This document shows, in pieces, positions 1 through 10,100 of a DNA stretch of 64,000 bases. Position 1 is the stretch's first letter. Each line of letters begins with the position of its first letter. The position numbers were made by a program, and so were the translations under genes. Origin of the DNA: Diphasiastrum complanatum (taxonomy: Eukaryota; Streptophyta; Lycopodiopsida; Lycopodiales; Lycopodiaceae); assembly GCA_029204225.1 (NCBI GenBank), contig CM055109.1, positions 27,790,861 through 27,854,860 of the forward strand, written 5' to 3'. Under the pieces are notes generated by a model. That model had not been told where the DNA came from. It saw only the letters and a list, made by a program, of their open reading frames with translations, and ran no database searches.

Positions 1-566
1 CATGGACATCTATCTGGGGCCTCGGGATGTGGATGGCTGGGAGGATGTGGATGGATGATGCGGATCTGGAGGTGGTGGCATAGGTGTAGGTGCGGAAGCG
101 GAGGATGTGGACGGGCCGTGCAGATCTGACGGTGATGGCAGAGGCGTAGGTGCAGCAGTGGAGGCTGTGGATCCATGGGGAGTACTGGCGGAGGCGGGGG
201 CGGGGGCGGGTGCATATGCAGCGGCGGTGGCGGGTGCAGATGTGACGGTGGGGGCGGTGGGTGTACTACTACTGGCAGGGGCGGTGGCAGTGGGTGCACC
301 AGTACAAAAGAGAGTCCGCGGCATCTGTGGACGGCTCGTCGGGCTCAACAGCTATCTCAGAATATGTCTCCATAATGCGAGCCCTCTCCGCAGCGTGGAT
401 GACCATACAAATGCCGATCCCGTAGCGTCCCCCCGTGGGTTGGACTCGCAACCCCCCAGATGTGCTCGAACCCGAGAGGCGTTCCATGTGAACTGCTTTC
501 GACAAAAAGGGCAACGCCACTTTTTGTCGGGCATCACCTCCACCTCATCCCAAATGGGACGAGCAA

Positions 567-571
<5 letters not shown>
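1..571 (-). pseudogene. BED-type zinc finger ORF, N-terminal part of a hAT-like transposase (broken)
   Basis: Read on the minus strand, an ATG near position 571 opens MVARPIWDEVEV, then a finger with the spacing KKWRCPFCRKQF...RVRAHLGG. This is a BED-type DNA-binding finger (W, C-x2-C, then H) as found at the N-terminus of plant hAT transposases. About 45 codons in, the frame must change to continue (GICMVIHAAERARIMETYSE...), so a one-base indel near 440 is likely. The remainder towards position 1 is a Pro/Ala/Ser/Thr-rich low-complexity stretch that runs off the window edge. The start codon abuts a pure (GA)n tract, which would be its 5' UTR. The hAT dimerisation region is not present here. 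The finger call is sound; the hAT assignment is inferred from family knowledge. Confidence 0.55.
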
Positions 572-630
<59 letters not shown>

Positions 631-640
631 ACACGCAGAC
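571..640. repeat. (CT)n microsatellite
   Basis: A nearly pure CT dinucleotide run of about 60 bases, continuing into CT/CA-rich sequence. It lies directly upstream of the minus-strand BED-finger ATG. Confidence 0.95.
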
Positions 641-675
641 ACACACAGAAGCACGGAAACCCAAGCTCTCTCCCA

Positions 676-702
676 CCCTAAACCCTAAACCCCAAACCCA
701 AG
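676..702. repeat. Telomere-like CCCTAAA units
   Basis: Two full CCCTAAA heptamers and degenerate CCCCAAAC/CCCAAG neighbours, matching the plant telomeric repeat. Too short to be a true telomeric array; an interstitial telomere-like patch. Confidence 0.6.
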
Positions 703-1032
703 CACCCTTACACCTAAATCCTAAACTCACACACACACACTGTGCACACACACAAATCCTCTCTCTCCGTCCCTCACACTCTTTGTCTCTTCCTCTCTCT
801 CTCTCTCTCTCTCACACACAGATCACCACACACACAACTGAATGCACACAAATCAACACACAATATCTTTTGAAAATACTTTCCTTCCTCTTTTTCCATT
901 TTGATGACTTTTCTGACTTTTGCTCATCAGTCTTTCCTCATTTTTTTTTTTTTACTGTCTTCTCCAAACAAAATTAACAATTAAGTAGTGAAAACAAAAA
1001 ATTGAAAACAAATAAAAATAAAATCATTTGGA
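703..1032. repeat. CA/CT-rich low-complexity DNA, no gene seen
   Basis: Alternating ACACAC and CTCTCT tracts (for example 730-770 and 794-825) followed by AT-rich sequence. No supportable coding feature. Confidence 0.7.
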
Positions 1033-2830
1033 TTATGCTTGCTGAACTGGTGGAGCAGGCAGCCAAAACTTGCGTAATCGGCTGCCATTCACAGGAGTAT
1101 CAAACTGTTTTCCGTCCAAGTGCTCAAGAATCACTGCTCCATAGTTCAGGATTTCCTTTACTTTATACGGGCCTTCACCAGTAAACTTCAATTTTCCCTT
1201 GATCAGCTTGGTTTTGTACATCAGTGCGAGATCTCCTGCTTTTAGATCCTTTTTTGTGTAATCGACGATCGTGCCATGCCTTACGGCGGGCTTTCTCTGC
1301 TGCTAATGCATGAACTGCCATCAATCTTGTTTCACACAATTTGTGCAACGCTTCATGACGTAGTTGAAAAGACTTATCATCATTTAACCGTTCTGTTGCT
1401 GCTATGCGTAAAGATGGTATAAAAAATTCAATTGGCATGACAACATCTTGACCATAAACCAGTTGAAAGGGTGTTTGATTTGTACTACTTTTGTAAGCGG
1501 TTCTGAGTGCCCATAATGCTGCATGAAGTTTATGTTCCCAATCAGATCGAGTCGCTTCAACTATTTTCGTGCAGAGAATCTTATTGGAAGATTCAGCTTG
1601 GCCATTCCCTCTGGGATAATAAGGAGTACTAAATCTGTGTATAACAAAAAATCTTCCAGTAAACACTTTATCGTTTGAGTAACAAAGTGTGTACCCCGGT
1701 CACTGACAATCTCGATCGGACATCCAAATCTGATAATGATATTTTTGTAGAGAAACTTGGCCGTAGATTTCGCATCAACAATTTTGACAGCTTTGGCTTC
1801 AACCCACTTGGTCATATAATTAGTTGCTACGATATTGTATCGGGACTGGGATCCTTGCGCGACAGGATGAATAAGACCAACATAATCTAGTCCCCATTTT
1901 TCAAATGGTGCTTGTGATAAAACCGGATGCAAGGGTTCATAGTTCTGTCTAGTAGGCCGTCGTGCTCGCTGGCAAACATCACATGTTTGAATATAATTTT
2001 CTGTGTCCTTATGAAGTGTAGGCCACCAACAACCTGATTGCAAAAGTTTGCGAACAGTAATATCTATAGAGAAGTGTCCTCCGCCCATGCCATCATGTGA
2101 AAACATGATTAAATCTGGTATTTCATGTGGTAAAACACATCTACGTAGAATATTATCTGATCCACGACGATACAATTGTCCTGCAATCAATTGATAAGGT
2201 TAAGCCTTATGAATCAATTGCCTCTTCTATACTTTTGTCAAAGAGTCATTAGGTTGTCCTAACATCAGGTACTCAACACTATCCGCTGCCCACTCAGGTA
2301 TTGCTTCTACATAGAATAATGCAGCGTCTGGTAATTCATCATCCACCTCAGTATTAACTGGTGCGGATTCAATTCGCGAAACGTGGTCGGCTAGATAATG
2401 TTGCTTCCCCTTTCGAACCACAATTCGAAAGTCAAATTCAGTTAATAACAGTAACCATCTTGCAATACGGCCAGTATTGCACGTTCTGTTTACCAAGTAC
2501 AGTAACGGTTGGGGATCTGTATAAAATACAAAGTGCGTTTCCATGAGATAATGACGAAATTTCCGAACAGAAAGAATCATGGCTAACGCTTCACGTTCTG
2601 TTGTGGAATAGTTATTCTCCGGATCTGAAAGTTGTCTGCTTGCAAATCGTATTGGATAGTCCTTCTTATAGTCGCCTGGCTGCGTCAAAATTGATCCACT
2701 TGCATATTTCGAGGCATCAGTGTGAACATGAAACTCAACCGTCCAATCTGGAGAACGCAGTATTGGTGTTGAAATTAATGCTTTTTTTAACTTTTCAAAG
2801 GCTCCTTTTATTGACTTTCAACTAATCAAA
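1033..2830 (-). mobile_element. Ty3/gypsy retrotransposon fragment: RNase H and integrase (non-chromovirus type), decayed
   Basis: In minus-strand order, 2830-2227 encodes the end of RT and RNase H (HTDASKYASG, STTEREALAMIL, YTDPQPLLYLVNR). From 2190 comes integrase with an HHCC zinc finger (GHFSIDIT...CDVCQRA), then core residues in GLDYVGLI and VSDRGTHF, and the last catalytic region YYPRGNGQAESSNK in a shifted frame (1666-1175). The end (1221-1033) reads GEGPYKVKEI...VNGSRLRKFW, a C-terminal pattern of the Tat/Athila side of Ty3/gypsy, and no chromodomain is visible. At least two frameshifts separate the parts. Gag, protease and most of RT are missing, and no LTR was found on either side. 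A dead fragment. Confidence 0.85.
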
Positions 2831-3029
2831 TCACTATGTGATCATCGGGTTGGACTTACACACGCAGTGTGCCAAATCCCTCTCACTTATTAACTAGGGT
2901 TAGGGTTGCCTTGGGATCCGCAAACCCTCCAACAATGGTGCAAAGTACTTCACCAAAATCGATTTGAGATTATAGTATCATGAAATTTGAATAAAGAATG
3001 GGGACGTAGAAAAAACCGAGTTTAGGACT
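2831..3029. other. Unassigned spacer
   Basis: Short sequence with two TTAGGG-like units near 2896; no coding signal. Confidence 0.5.
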
Positions 3030-3500
3030 AGGTATGGCCATTATGAGTTTCTGGGTGTGCTCACTGTCCAAGATAGACTCTGAGGAGCTCTTCTTATTCA
3101 AATGTCCAACATACTATGAGATACGAGGGAGATATAACTGTCTTTTTCGTGATGCACCAGTCACTTTGCGGTCGACTAAACCTTCGGCCGCAGTCTCCAT
3201 TACATCATTCTTCAGTGGCAACAAGATTTGATTTGATGATATTATGATGAGCATATACATGTATACCACCACCACCATCATAGTTACATTTTGTCATTAG
3301 CAGTTATCAGACATTGGTAGCTATCAGATGGTACAGTAGCTACACTTCTTATATGTTTTCTTTATTGTTATTGGAGATGTTTTACATGCTCCTATTTGCA
3401 CCAGACACTTGATATGTACTGTTTGTCTTATATGCCTTTTGGCATGGAAAAGACGTCAATAAAGCTCTCTCTCTCTCTCCCCCTCTCTCTCTCTCATCAT
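3030..3500 (+). mobile_element. LINE-A: 3' end of an L1-type LINE with 3' stem-loop and CT tail
   Basis: The C-terminal zinc-knuckle segment of ORF2 is recognisable ([20 protein letters not shown], compare [24 protein letters not shown] at 21390 and LINE-G at 50805). It is followed by a short 3' UTR, a stem-loop at 3425-3454 (outer stem GTCTT/AAGAC, inner stem ATGCC/GGCAT with TTTT loop), AATAAAGC at 3458 and a (CT)n tail to about 3496. 5' truncation is typical of LINE insertion by target-primed reverse transcription. Confidence 0.85.
3425..3465 (+). ncRNA. LINE 3' stem-loop, copy A
   Basis: GTCTT (3425-3429) pairs with AAGAC (3450-3454); ATGCC (3432-3436) pairs with GGCAT (3441-3445) around TTTT; AATAAA follows at 3458. 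Four other copies in the window share this layout. A structural element of the LINE RNA, not an independent gene. Confidence 0.75.
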
Positions 3501-3504
3501 GCTG

Positions 3505-3612
3505 TTTTCTTCGGTTTCCCATCCTCATGGTGCATGAATATCATCCATCCCATCCATAAGAATGGTGACCCCATGAATTATGGTAATTACCACACTATAC
3601 AAAGGCATGTGT
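3505..3612 (+). mobile_element. LINE-B: small RT fragment of the same LINE family
   Basis: Matches the start of the RT region in LINE-E (19780-19870) and LINE-F (24225-24330): codons for [19 protein letters not shown] and a following GNY. It begins just after the CT tail of LINE-A, giving a LINE / microsatellite / LINE junction. Only about 100 bp remain. Confidence 0.75.
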
Positions 3613-3824
3613 GGCCCCTCTCTCCTAATTCCTTGCCCACCAAGCTTACGTATTAACTATTTCTAATTCAATCAATGTTGGACTTAAATTCATTTGTTGC
3701 TTCTATTCTAGGCAACGATAGATGTTTGCACACACTGATATTTTTAATATTTTTTACTTATTATGCTAGAAAGGTGGTCCTTCTATTCTGGATGACACCC
3801 AAGAAACTTTTGTGTAGGCATTAT
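3613..3824. other. Unassigned spacer
   Basis: AT-rich sequence with no recognisable element. Confidence 0.4.
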
Positions 3825-5245
3825 TTTAAGCTATTGTACACCATATATGTATACTGCCTTGTGAAAATTTTACTATTCCATGACTGTTTGATCTAGAATG
3901 CTTAAGGCTTTGAGCAGTAAACCTTCTGTCTCCTTTGTCTAGCCTCCGCGATGATAGCTCAAAGAGTGAAAATGTGAGTTGTAGTGGAAAAGTTCGCTCG
4001 GAAATCTGCCTGGCCCATAGCATGTATACTCTTGATCTTTGCCTCAACTTGGCGTTGACTGGAGAATAGTGCCATACAACTTTGCAATAATGTGCCCAAT
4101 CATGATAGTATGGTAGTTACCAGGGTAGTGGGGTCACCATTTTTGTGGATGGGGGTGGATAATGTTGGTACACCAGGAAGATGGGAAACCAGAGACAACC
4201 ACACGGTTGAGTAGAGTGGCTAAGATGGGAGAGAGTGGGACGACAACATGGGATCAACAATTCAGATTCAAGGTCCTCAATATCTCTGGTAGGATGGGTC
4301 TTCAATCTCTTAATGGCCCAGTGGATCATGTCGGGAGTGAAGAAGGTGAATTCACATGGGTGTGGGGACATAGAGATGTGTGAATTGGTAGGTATAGTGT
4401 ATGGTGAGGTGGCATATGCGGTCCATGTCTGTAAGTCATCGATGAGGGGAGGTGGAGCATGAGGAATGAACGCGTGCAATAAGGCACCTGTGGAGGAACT
4501 ATTTAGGGCATCGATAAGGCGTCTCTTCTCGTTCTTCGAAGGCACGCTTTTTGCGGCAAAGTGTATGATGGAGATTTCTACGAGCAGTACGAAGAGCAGT
4601 GGTTCATATAGACGTGTAGGGGCAACACAAAGGTGTAAGGAGCAACACTCATCATAAAACGAAGGAGGCTGAATGGGAGGACCAGAAGGACGTCGATAGA
4701 GTTTCGATAAGAAGGACAATGAAGCAGCAATATGAAGTGAAGTGGTGAGAAAGTCAGCCTGTGCTTTCAATGGGCTATCATGGGGAAAGTGGCGTAGTAA
4801 GGAAATAAGGGCCTCTTGGAGTAGCAAGTTGCAATAAAGAGATCTTTGTCCAAGCCAATGTCGCGTCCTGAGAGGTGAACCCAAATATAACGTGCATGTT
4901 CATCATATCTGATGAACTCCATGACTGGATGTAATGTCTCCCGATAGGATGAGTGTATACCATTGCAATTCCAAACCCCACTATGGAACTGGTGTGGATG
5001 GGGCTCCGGGGTGCACCTAATCTATCCAGGGACCCCAACTTCCCATTGGCGAGAGCCGCTAGGAGTACTATCAAGATAACGAATCTAGCCATCTCAGTAA
5101 ATCAGCCGCCGTCCTGATGTTTTGGCTTCCTAGAAAGCTTGACGTCTTTTTGCCACTTCTGTGTAGATAAGATTGTCGTCCATGAAAATTTGTGTGTTCT
5201 TGAATTTGGCTCTTTTGTCGTCAAGCATCTCTATGGCTGGTGGCT
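3825..5245 (-). mobile_element. LINE-C: ORF1 C-terminus, shortened endonuclease, linker and start of RT
   Basis: Reading down from 5245: the ORF1 C-terminal domain (IFMDDNLIY..VAKRRQAF, compare [24 protein letters not shown]) with a TAG interruption. Next comes ORF2 with the endonuclease start WNCNGIHSS (about 4975) and a later endonuclease segment RYIWVHL...KDLFIATC joined after a large internal loss. The linker follows ([43 protein letters not shown]), and then early RT in another frame (about 4047-3825). The endonuclease catalytic core is missing and the RT palm is absent. Truncated and dead. LINE-E and LINE-F carry different endonuclease-region deletions, so each decayed independently. 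Confidence 0.8.
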
Positions 5246-7051
5246 GAAGTAAAACAACTGATCAAGGTGGTATTATCTTGTTTTGTGCACCATGCCATAT
5301 TATCTAGATTTTATTTGTCTTATAGCTCGTTGGACAACGATTTTGAATCTGTTACACTATAGAAAATTCTCTTACAATCCCTAGACCCTAATAAAAGTTA
5401 AAGATAACAAACAAAATATGGGAGCCATTGTACAATGAAGAGCATTCACATTGGTTATAGCTTTACGCCAGCAATTTGAAATGTGGGTTGGAATATATTA
5501 TCGTGCTTGACAATAGTCTTCACGACTCTTTTGTCATGAATGAAATTCTAGTTTCTTGAAAGCTCTGGATTTCAAGATGAAGTAATTTCTTTGCTTTTTT
5601 GACTATGAAGAAGTTTTGCTAGTTGGATTAGAGTCATCTTCATCCTGTAGCATTAGTCTATAGTGTGGTCTCGATTTTTCTGTGTTGAGACCAGGAAAAT
5701 CATGATACCAACTTGGTGGAAGGAATGGACATACGATGTTCTTGAAGGAGCTCTTCATAGGCCTGCAAACTAATATACACCTATTAAAACAAGAAAAGGA
5801 CTGTTAGAGAGTCAAGAAGAATGAAACTCATCTACACAAAGAACTAACAGGGGCCAATTTAAAGTAAACCTATTATTCTCTGAGTATGATCTTTGAATTT
5901 AATTCCATTTCTGAATGAACTTCCCAAGTTTTATCTCCCATAATTGGTCTCACTGAAACCATTCTGGATGGCACAAATTGAATGTACTTTTATCATGATT
6001 TATTTAGCTCTTTGAAATTGCATTACTGCTAGACTTATGTATATATGAAACACAGATCTATAAAGCTTTTGCTTTCACAACTAATCCCCATCCACCAACA
6101 ATAAATTTAAATTTCATGCCAAAGTTCTTATTGTTGCACCAAGAGTGTCATGTTCTTTCAACCTCTTATGTCGTTAATGTGATTAATTTTCTTCACAATG
6201 TTTTTAACAATGGTAGATCTGATGAATCTAACCATTTTACCCTCCATAATTTTCTTGTTTGAAAGCTTTACATACTTAGTAGTGCCTTCTGAAAGCAAGC
6301 CAATCAAGCCCTTTCTTTTCTTTGCAATTAATTAACACCTTCAATTTTCTTCAGTCCGCTCTATTTCTCCACCACACAATGCACTCTTCACAATTTTGCA
6401 TTAGTCATTCTTTGTTTGAACAACATTGCTTTGATTTGTTGCAATGTCGTATTAGATTATCAACCCCAAGTAGTTTTTGCTTACTTTGCATGTTTAGGGA
6501 TATCACATAGTTAGCAAACGTTGTTCAAGGAGTTGCTGCATTTGATGCTGAACTATATATGGCTTCTCATGATGTACTAAGTATGAATGGAACATCTTAA
6601 ACTCAGGATTTGTTATTTAATTTGAAACCATAGCTCCCAGATGATTTGAGCCCACAAGATCAGAGTTGCATTCTGAATCAATCAAAATCTATTCAAAATT
6701 ATCTTTTAGAACTTTGAATCAAGCTCCTACCAAATGACTAAAAGAACCCTGAAATTTTCTGAATTCTGACACGGTGGTTGGACTGAGTCTGCCATAAATT
6801 CCTTCAGAGGGAAATTTATGGAACTGGCCAGCTTTTTCTGAGCTGAATAAGAATCTCTCTAACCCCATGATTATGGCTTGAGTGGTGTAAGGAAAGGAGG
6901 TTTGTACTGGTCATGGGATCCCCTATGAGGTCTTTTTGTAGTAGGTGAGCTTTCTCTACACTCGTTCACTGGACAAAATCTTTTTGTATTGATGCATAGT
7001 GGTTTTTTTTGGGGTGGGGGGTGGGGGGGGGATGCTATGTATGATTTGCAG
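5246..7051. other. AT-rich intronic DNA of HISN4, no exon seen
   Basis: I searched both strands by eye for the missing HisF start (a RVIACLDVR-like strand) and for glutaminase motifs (GVGAF, GICLGLQ, HPE) and found none. The region is AT-rich with a G-run at 7010-7030. It is presumably the intron preceding the first visible HISN4 exon. Confidence 0.5.
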
Positions 7052-7114
7052 GTTCGTAACCTTGGAAAGCCCGTTGACCTTGCAAGTCGTTACTATGAAG
7101 ATGGAGCAGATGAA
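7052..7114 (+). CDS. HISN4: HISN4 visible exon 1
   Basis: 63 nt, phase 0, between TTTGCAG and GTAAGT. Encodes [11 protein letters not shown]...EDGADE, the first helix and strand 2 entry of HisF. Confidence 0.95.
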
Positions 7115-10100
7115 GTAAGTTTGATGAGTGTTTGACCTTTAAATGATTCATTTTGGACATATTAGTAATGTGGTTGATGAGTCTCAAAGTTCAAGGCCTT
7201 TTGTGGTTTAGGCAGAAGCGATATTTGTATTTTAATCTGGTACACACCTAGTAGACAGATAGTACCCAGTACATGTTTAGTAGACTGTGTTAGCTTTTGT
7301 TTATAAAGACTCAGTGTGTAAGGTGATTTTGGTTAGAAATTTGGAAGTTGCTTAGATTATAAGCTTTTCAAAAATAAACCATTTTCAATTAGCTGCTTTG
7401 AACTATCTGTTTTCTGACAAGCATTTGAATCTTTCACCCTTTGTAAGTTTGCAGGTGACTTTCTTAAACATAACAGGATTTCGTGACTCTCCATTGGGTG
7501 ATATTCCCATGTTGGAGGTGCGTTACTTATTACTGTGTCTTAAGTTAATTTTAACATGCCTATCTGAAACTGGCTTCTTGAGGTCTATGCACCAAAAAGT
7601 TCTTAGTGATTTTCAGGTCCTCCGTTCCACATCTAAAAGGGTGTTTGTTCCCTTGACTGTTGGTGGAGGCATCCGCGATTTCAAAGACAAAGATGGCAGG
7701 TATGCTGTCTTAAATTTTTTAAGAGTACTTGAGGGACGGCTCTGCAAGGTTTACAATCTGCTATGAAATAAATAACTAGAGGTTCAACAGTAGCATAAAT
7801 TTCAAATTAATGAAAAGCACCCACAATACAAAACAGTGAGTTTTCTGGCAAGAACGCATTTTCCTTGAATGGGTTTACATCAGGAGAAGTCCCTGCCCTC
7901 ATGACTTTCCTGGATCTGGAACAACTCCTGATCATTTCGCTTGATGACCATGTCTAGTGTAGATCATGCACAAAACTTCAGAGAGTCCTTGATTGCACGA
8001 TGGTGAGACCTTTGATTACTTACCATAATCTGCTGAAACCTGGGTCGGAACGGACCCTTTGTTAAATATTTATGGTTTTTAAATTTTTTTTTTTGCCCAC
8101 ATTCCGGAACGGAACATGTTCTGGTTCCAAAACGCGTTACCATTCCGGAATGGGCAACTATGCTGGACGGGGTGTTGGCCTACGGTGGGGACTTTCTTCT
8201 ATCTCTTTCCATGGCAATCTCTTTCTCAAGCATCGAGACCGATGACAGCATGTTCAGCAGACTTCATGAGATTGACTCATTCCTAGATGTCATTCCACAT
8301 GACATCCCAGACGTGTCACCGTAGGAGCTGGTTTTTCTATGGATATTTCACCGGTACTCGGGGATGAGAGAGTTTCATGTCCATGATGTTTCTTACAGCT
8401 TATTGTAGTTATGTAGAGAAATACAATTTGGATATTACTTTGTATCGAAATGTTTGTTGTTCTGGGTGGCTGCTATGCAACCTGTTAATTAGTCAGTTCT
8501 TTGTTTTGGGACATGTTTCTTATACACTGCCAATTGTTGCTATTCATACTTGGATGTACACGATGGTCTTCACTCTTACCTACCTTTTGGTAAAATAAGA
8601 CATTAAATAAAGCTTTCTTTCCCATACATATACCTGGCTGTACATACATCAATCCTATATTCAGCAAACTTGGGACGGCCATTTGGGGGTCAAACTCACA
8701 CTTTTCCCACACGAGTGATGTAGGTGACTTGTTACTTCAGGATATGGATGCGGGCTTTATCACATAGCTCAGATATACATTATAACAGTGTCAACTATTG
8801 TCACATCCGTTTCATATTGTAGATGAATAGATTTCATGGGATTTGTAGCCCTGCATTCTGGGGGAGGTTGAGATATAAGAACATTTCATTTTTGGCTGTC
8901 CTATTTTATGAGATGAGGGGGAGATACGATCGCCGCTTCAGGGAGCAGCTGATGACTGTCTGCTCTTTCATCTCTTACAAGCATCAAAGATGTGGCTTTG
9001 ATGATAGGTGAGATGTTTCTCCTTAGGCGAGGTGACTGTTGGCAGCTACACATCCACTGTAGGTCTTATTCATTAGCACACTGCATGTTTCTTTCCCAGA
9101 CGACGTCCAAGGGGTTGTCAGATTTGAATCCCAAGGATGATGCACCCTGATTACTCGGAGGGACCATGGGTGACCATGACTTATGTCAACACTCATAGCT
9201 CCTCGCGGCACAAGTTCATCAAGAGTTTCCTTCCTAAAGATGCGTCGAGTGGCATAGACATGCAGATAGTAGACATTCATAGCATCTTCTCCAGTTGAGA
9301 TTACAACATTGTTCAGGCCAACGAATCAGATGACACCTGCGTTGAGATGATGATGGTTATAATCCTGATTATGGTACATACATACAACTGGTCTTATCCA
9401 TCTATATTTATCTAGATAAAGCATTGACGATTATTAGGTTTTTCTTTTTGGTTATGAAGATGCGTTCTCCCCCCACATGATGAAAACTACTTGATATGTG
9501 TGGTTTTAGTCTTATGTACCATATTTGGTACCTACCAGATCTTTATAACCTCTGCCCCCCCATGTCATGATTGTGTTGCCAAGATTTGCTCAGGGTAGAG
9601 ATTTCTAGCCTACTTTGATGATACTTGAATGTTTCCAATCGGCCTCTCTTTGCCCGCTGTCTTATATTGTGTATGTTTTAAGTCATTGCAAAAGCTTAGT
9701 TATAGTTGACTGATGGTCTAGAGTTTGAGCTCCCTACATCTGTTAAATAGTCTTGCTTGGTCTTGTGTGAAACCATGTTTCTTAAAGGTACATCCAATGT
9801 GTCACTTTTTTTGATTTGTTTGATATCAGATAATATAAACTCCAATTGAGAGTCATAGACAGTTCTTATGTTCACCTGTGGTATTTGGTTGAATTTGCCA
9901 ATGATGAAGCTGTAATTTTCAGGTTTTCCCTTACTGTACAATGTAAACAAACTACAGAATGTCAGGTGTAAATGACGAAAAATTGGTTGGCTTCATTTTG
10001 CAAGTATGCGACAAAGTACCCCTTTTAGACCTTCACATACTCCTGAGCTGATCCTTTTCTTGGAAAGGACGGTCTTAGGAGTGCTTGTTTCATCTCTTTT

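Noticed and set aside
107-688. Plus-strand 193-codon ORF as a gene
   Set aside because: It is the complement of the BED-finger and Pro/Ala-rich minus-strand frames and ends in a CT repeat.
5246-7051. Further upstream HISN4 exons
   Set aside because: No RVIACLDVR-like or glutaminase motif found on either strand.
7398-7766. A 122-codon single-exon gene
   Set aside because: It is HISN4 exons 2 and 3 read through their introns, which carry good GT and AG sites.
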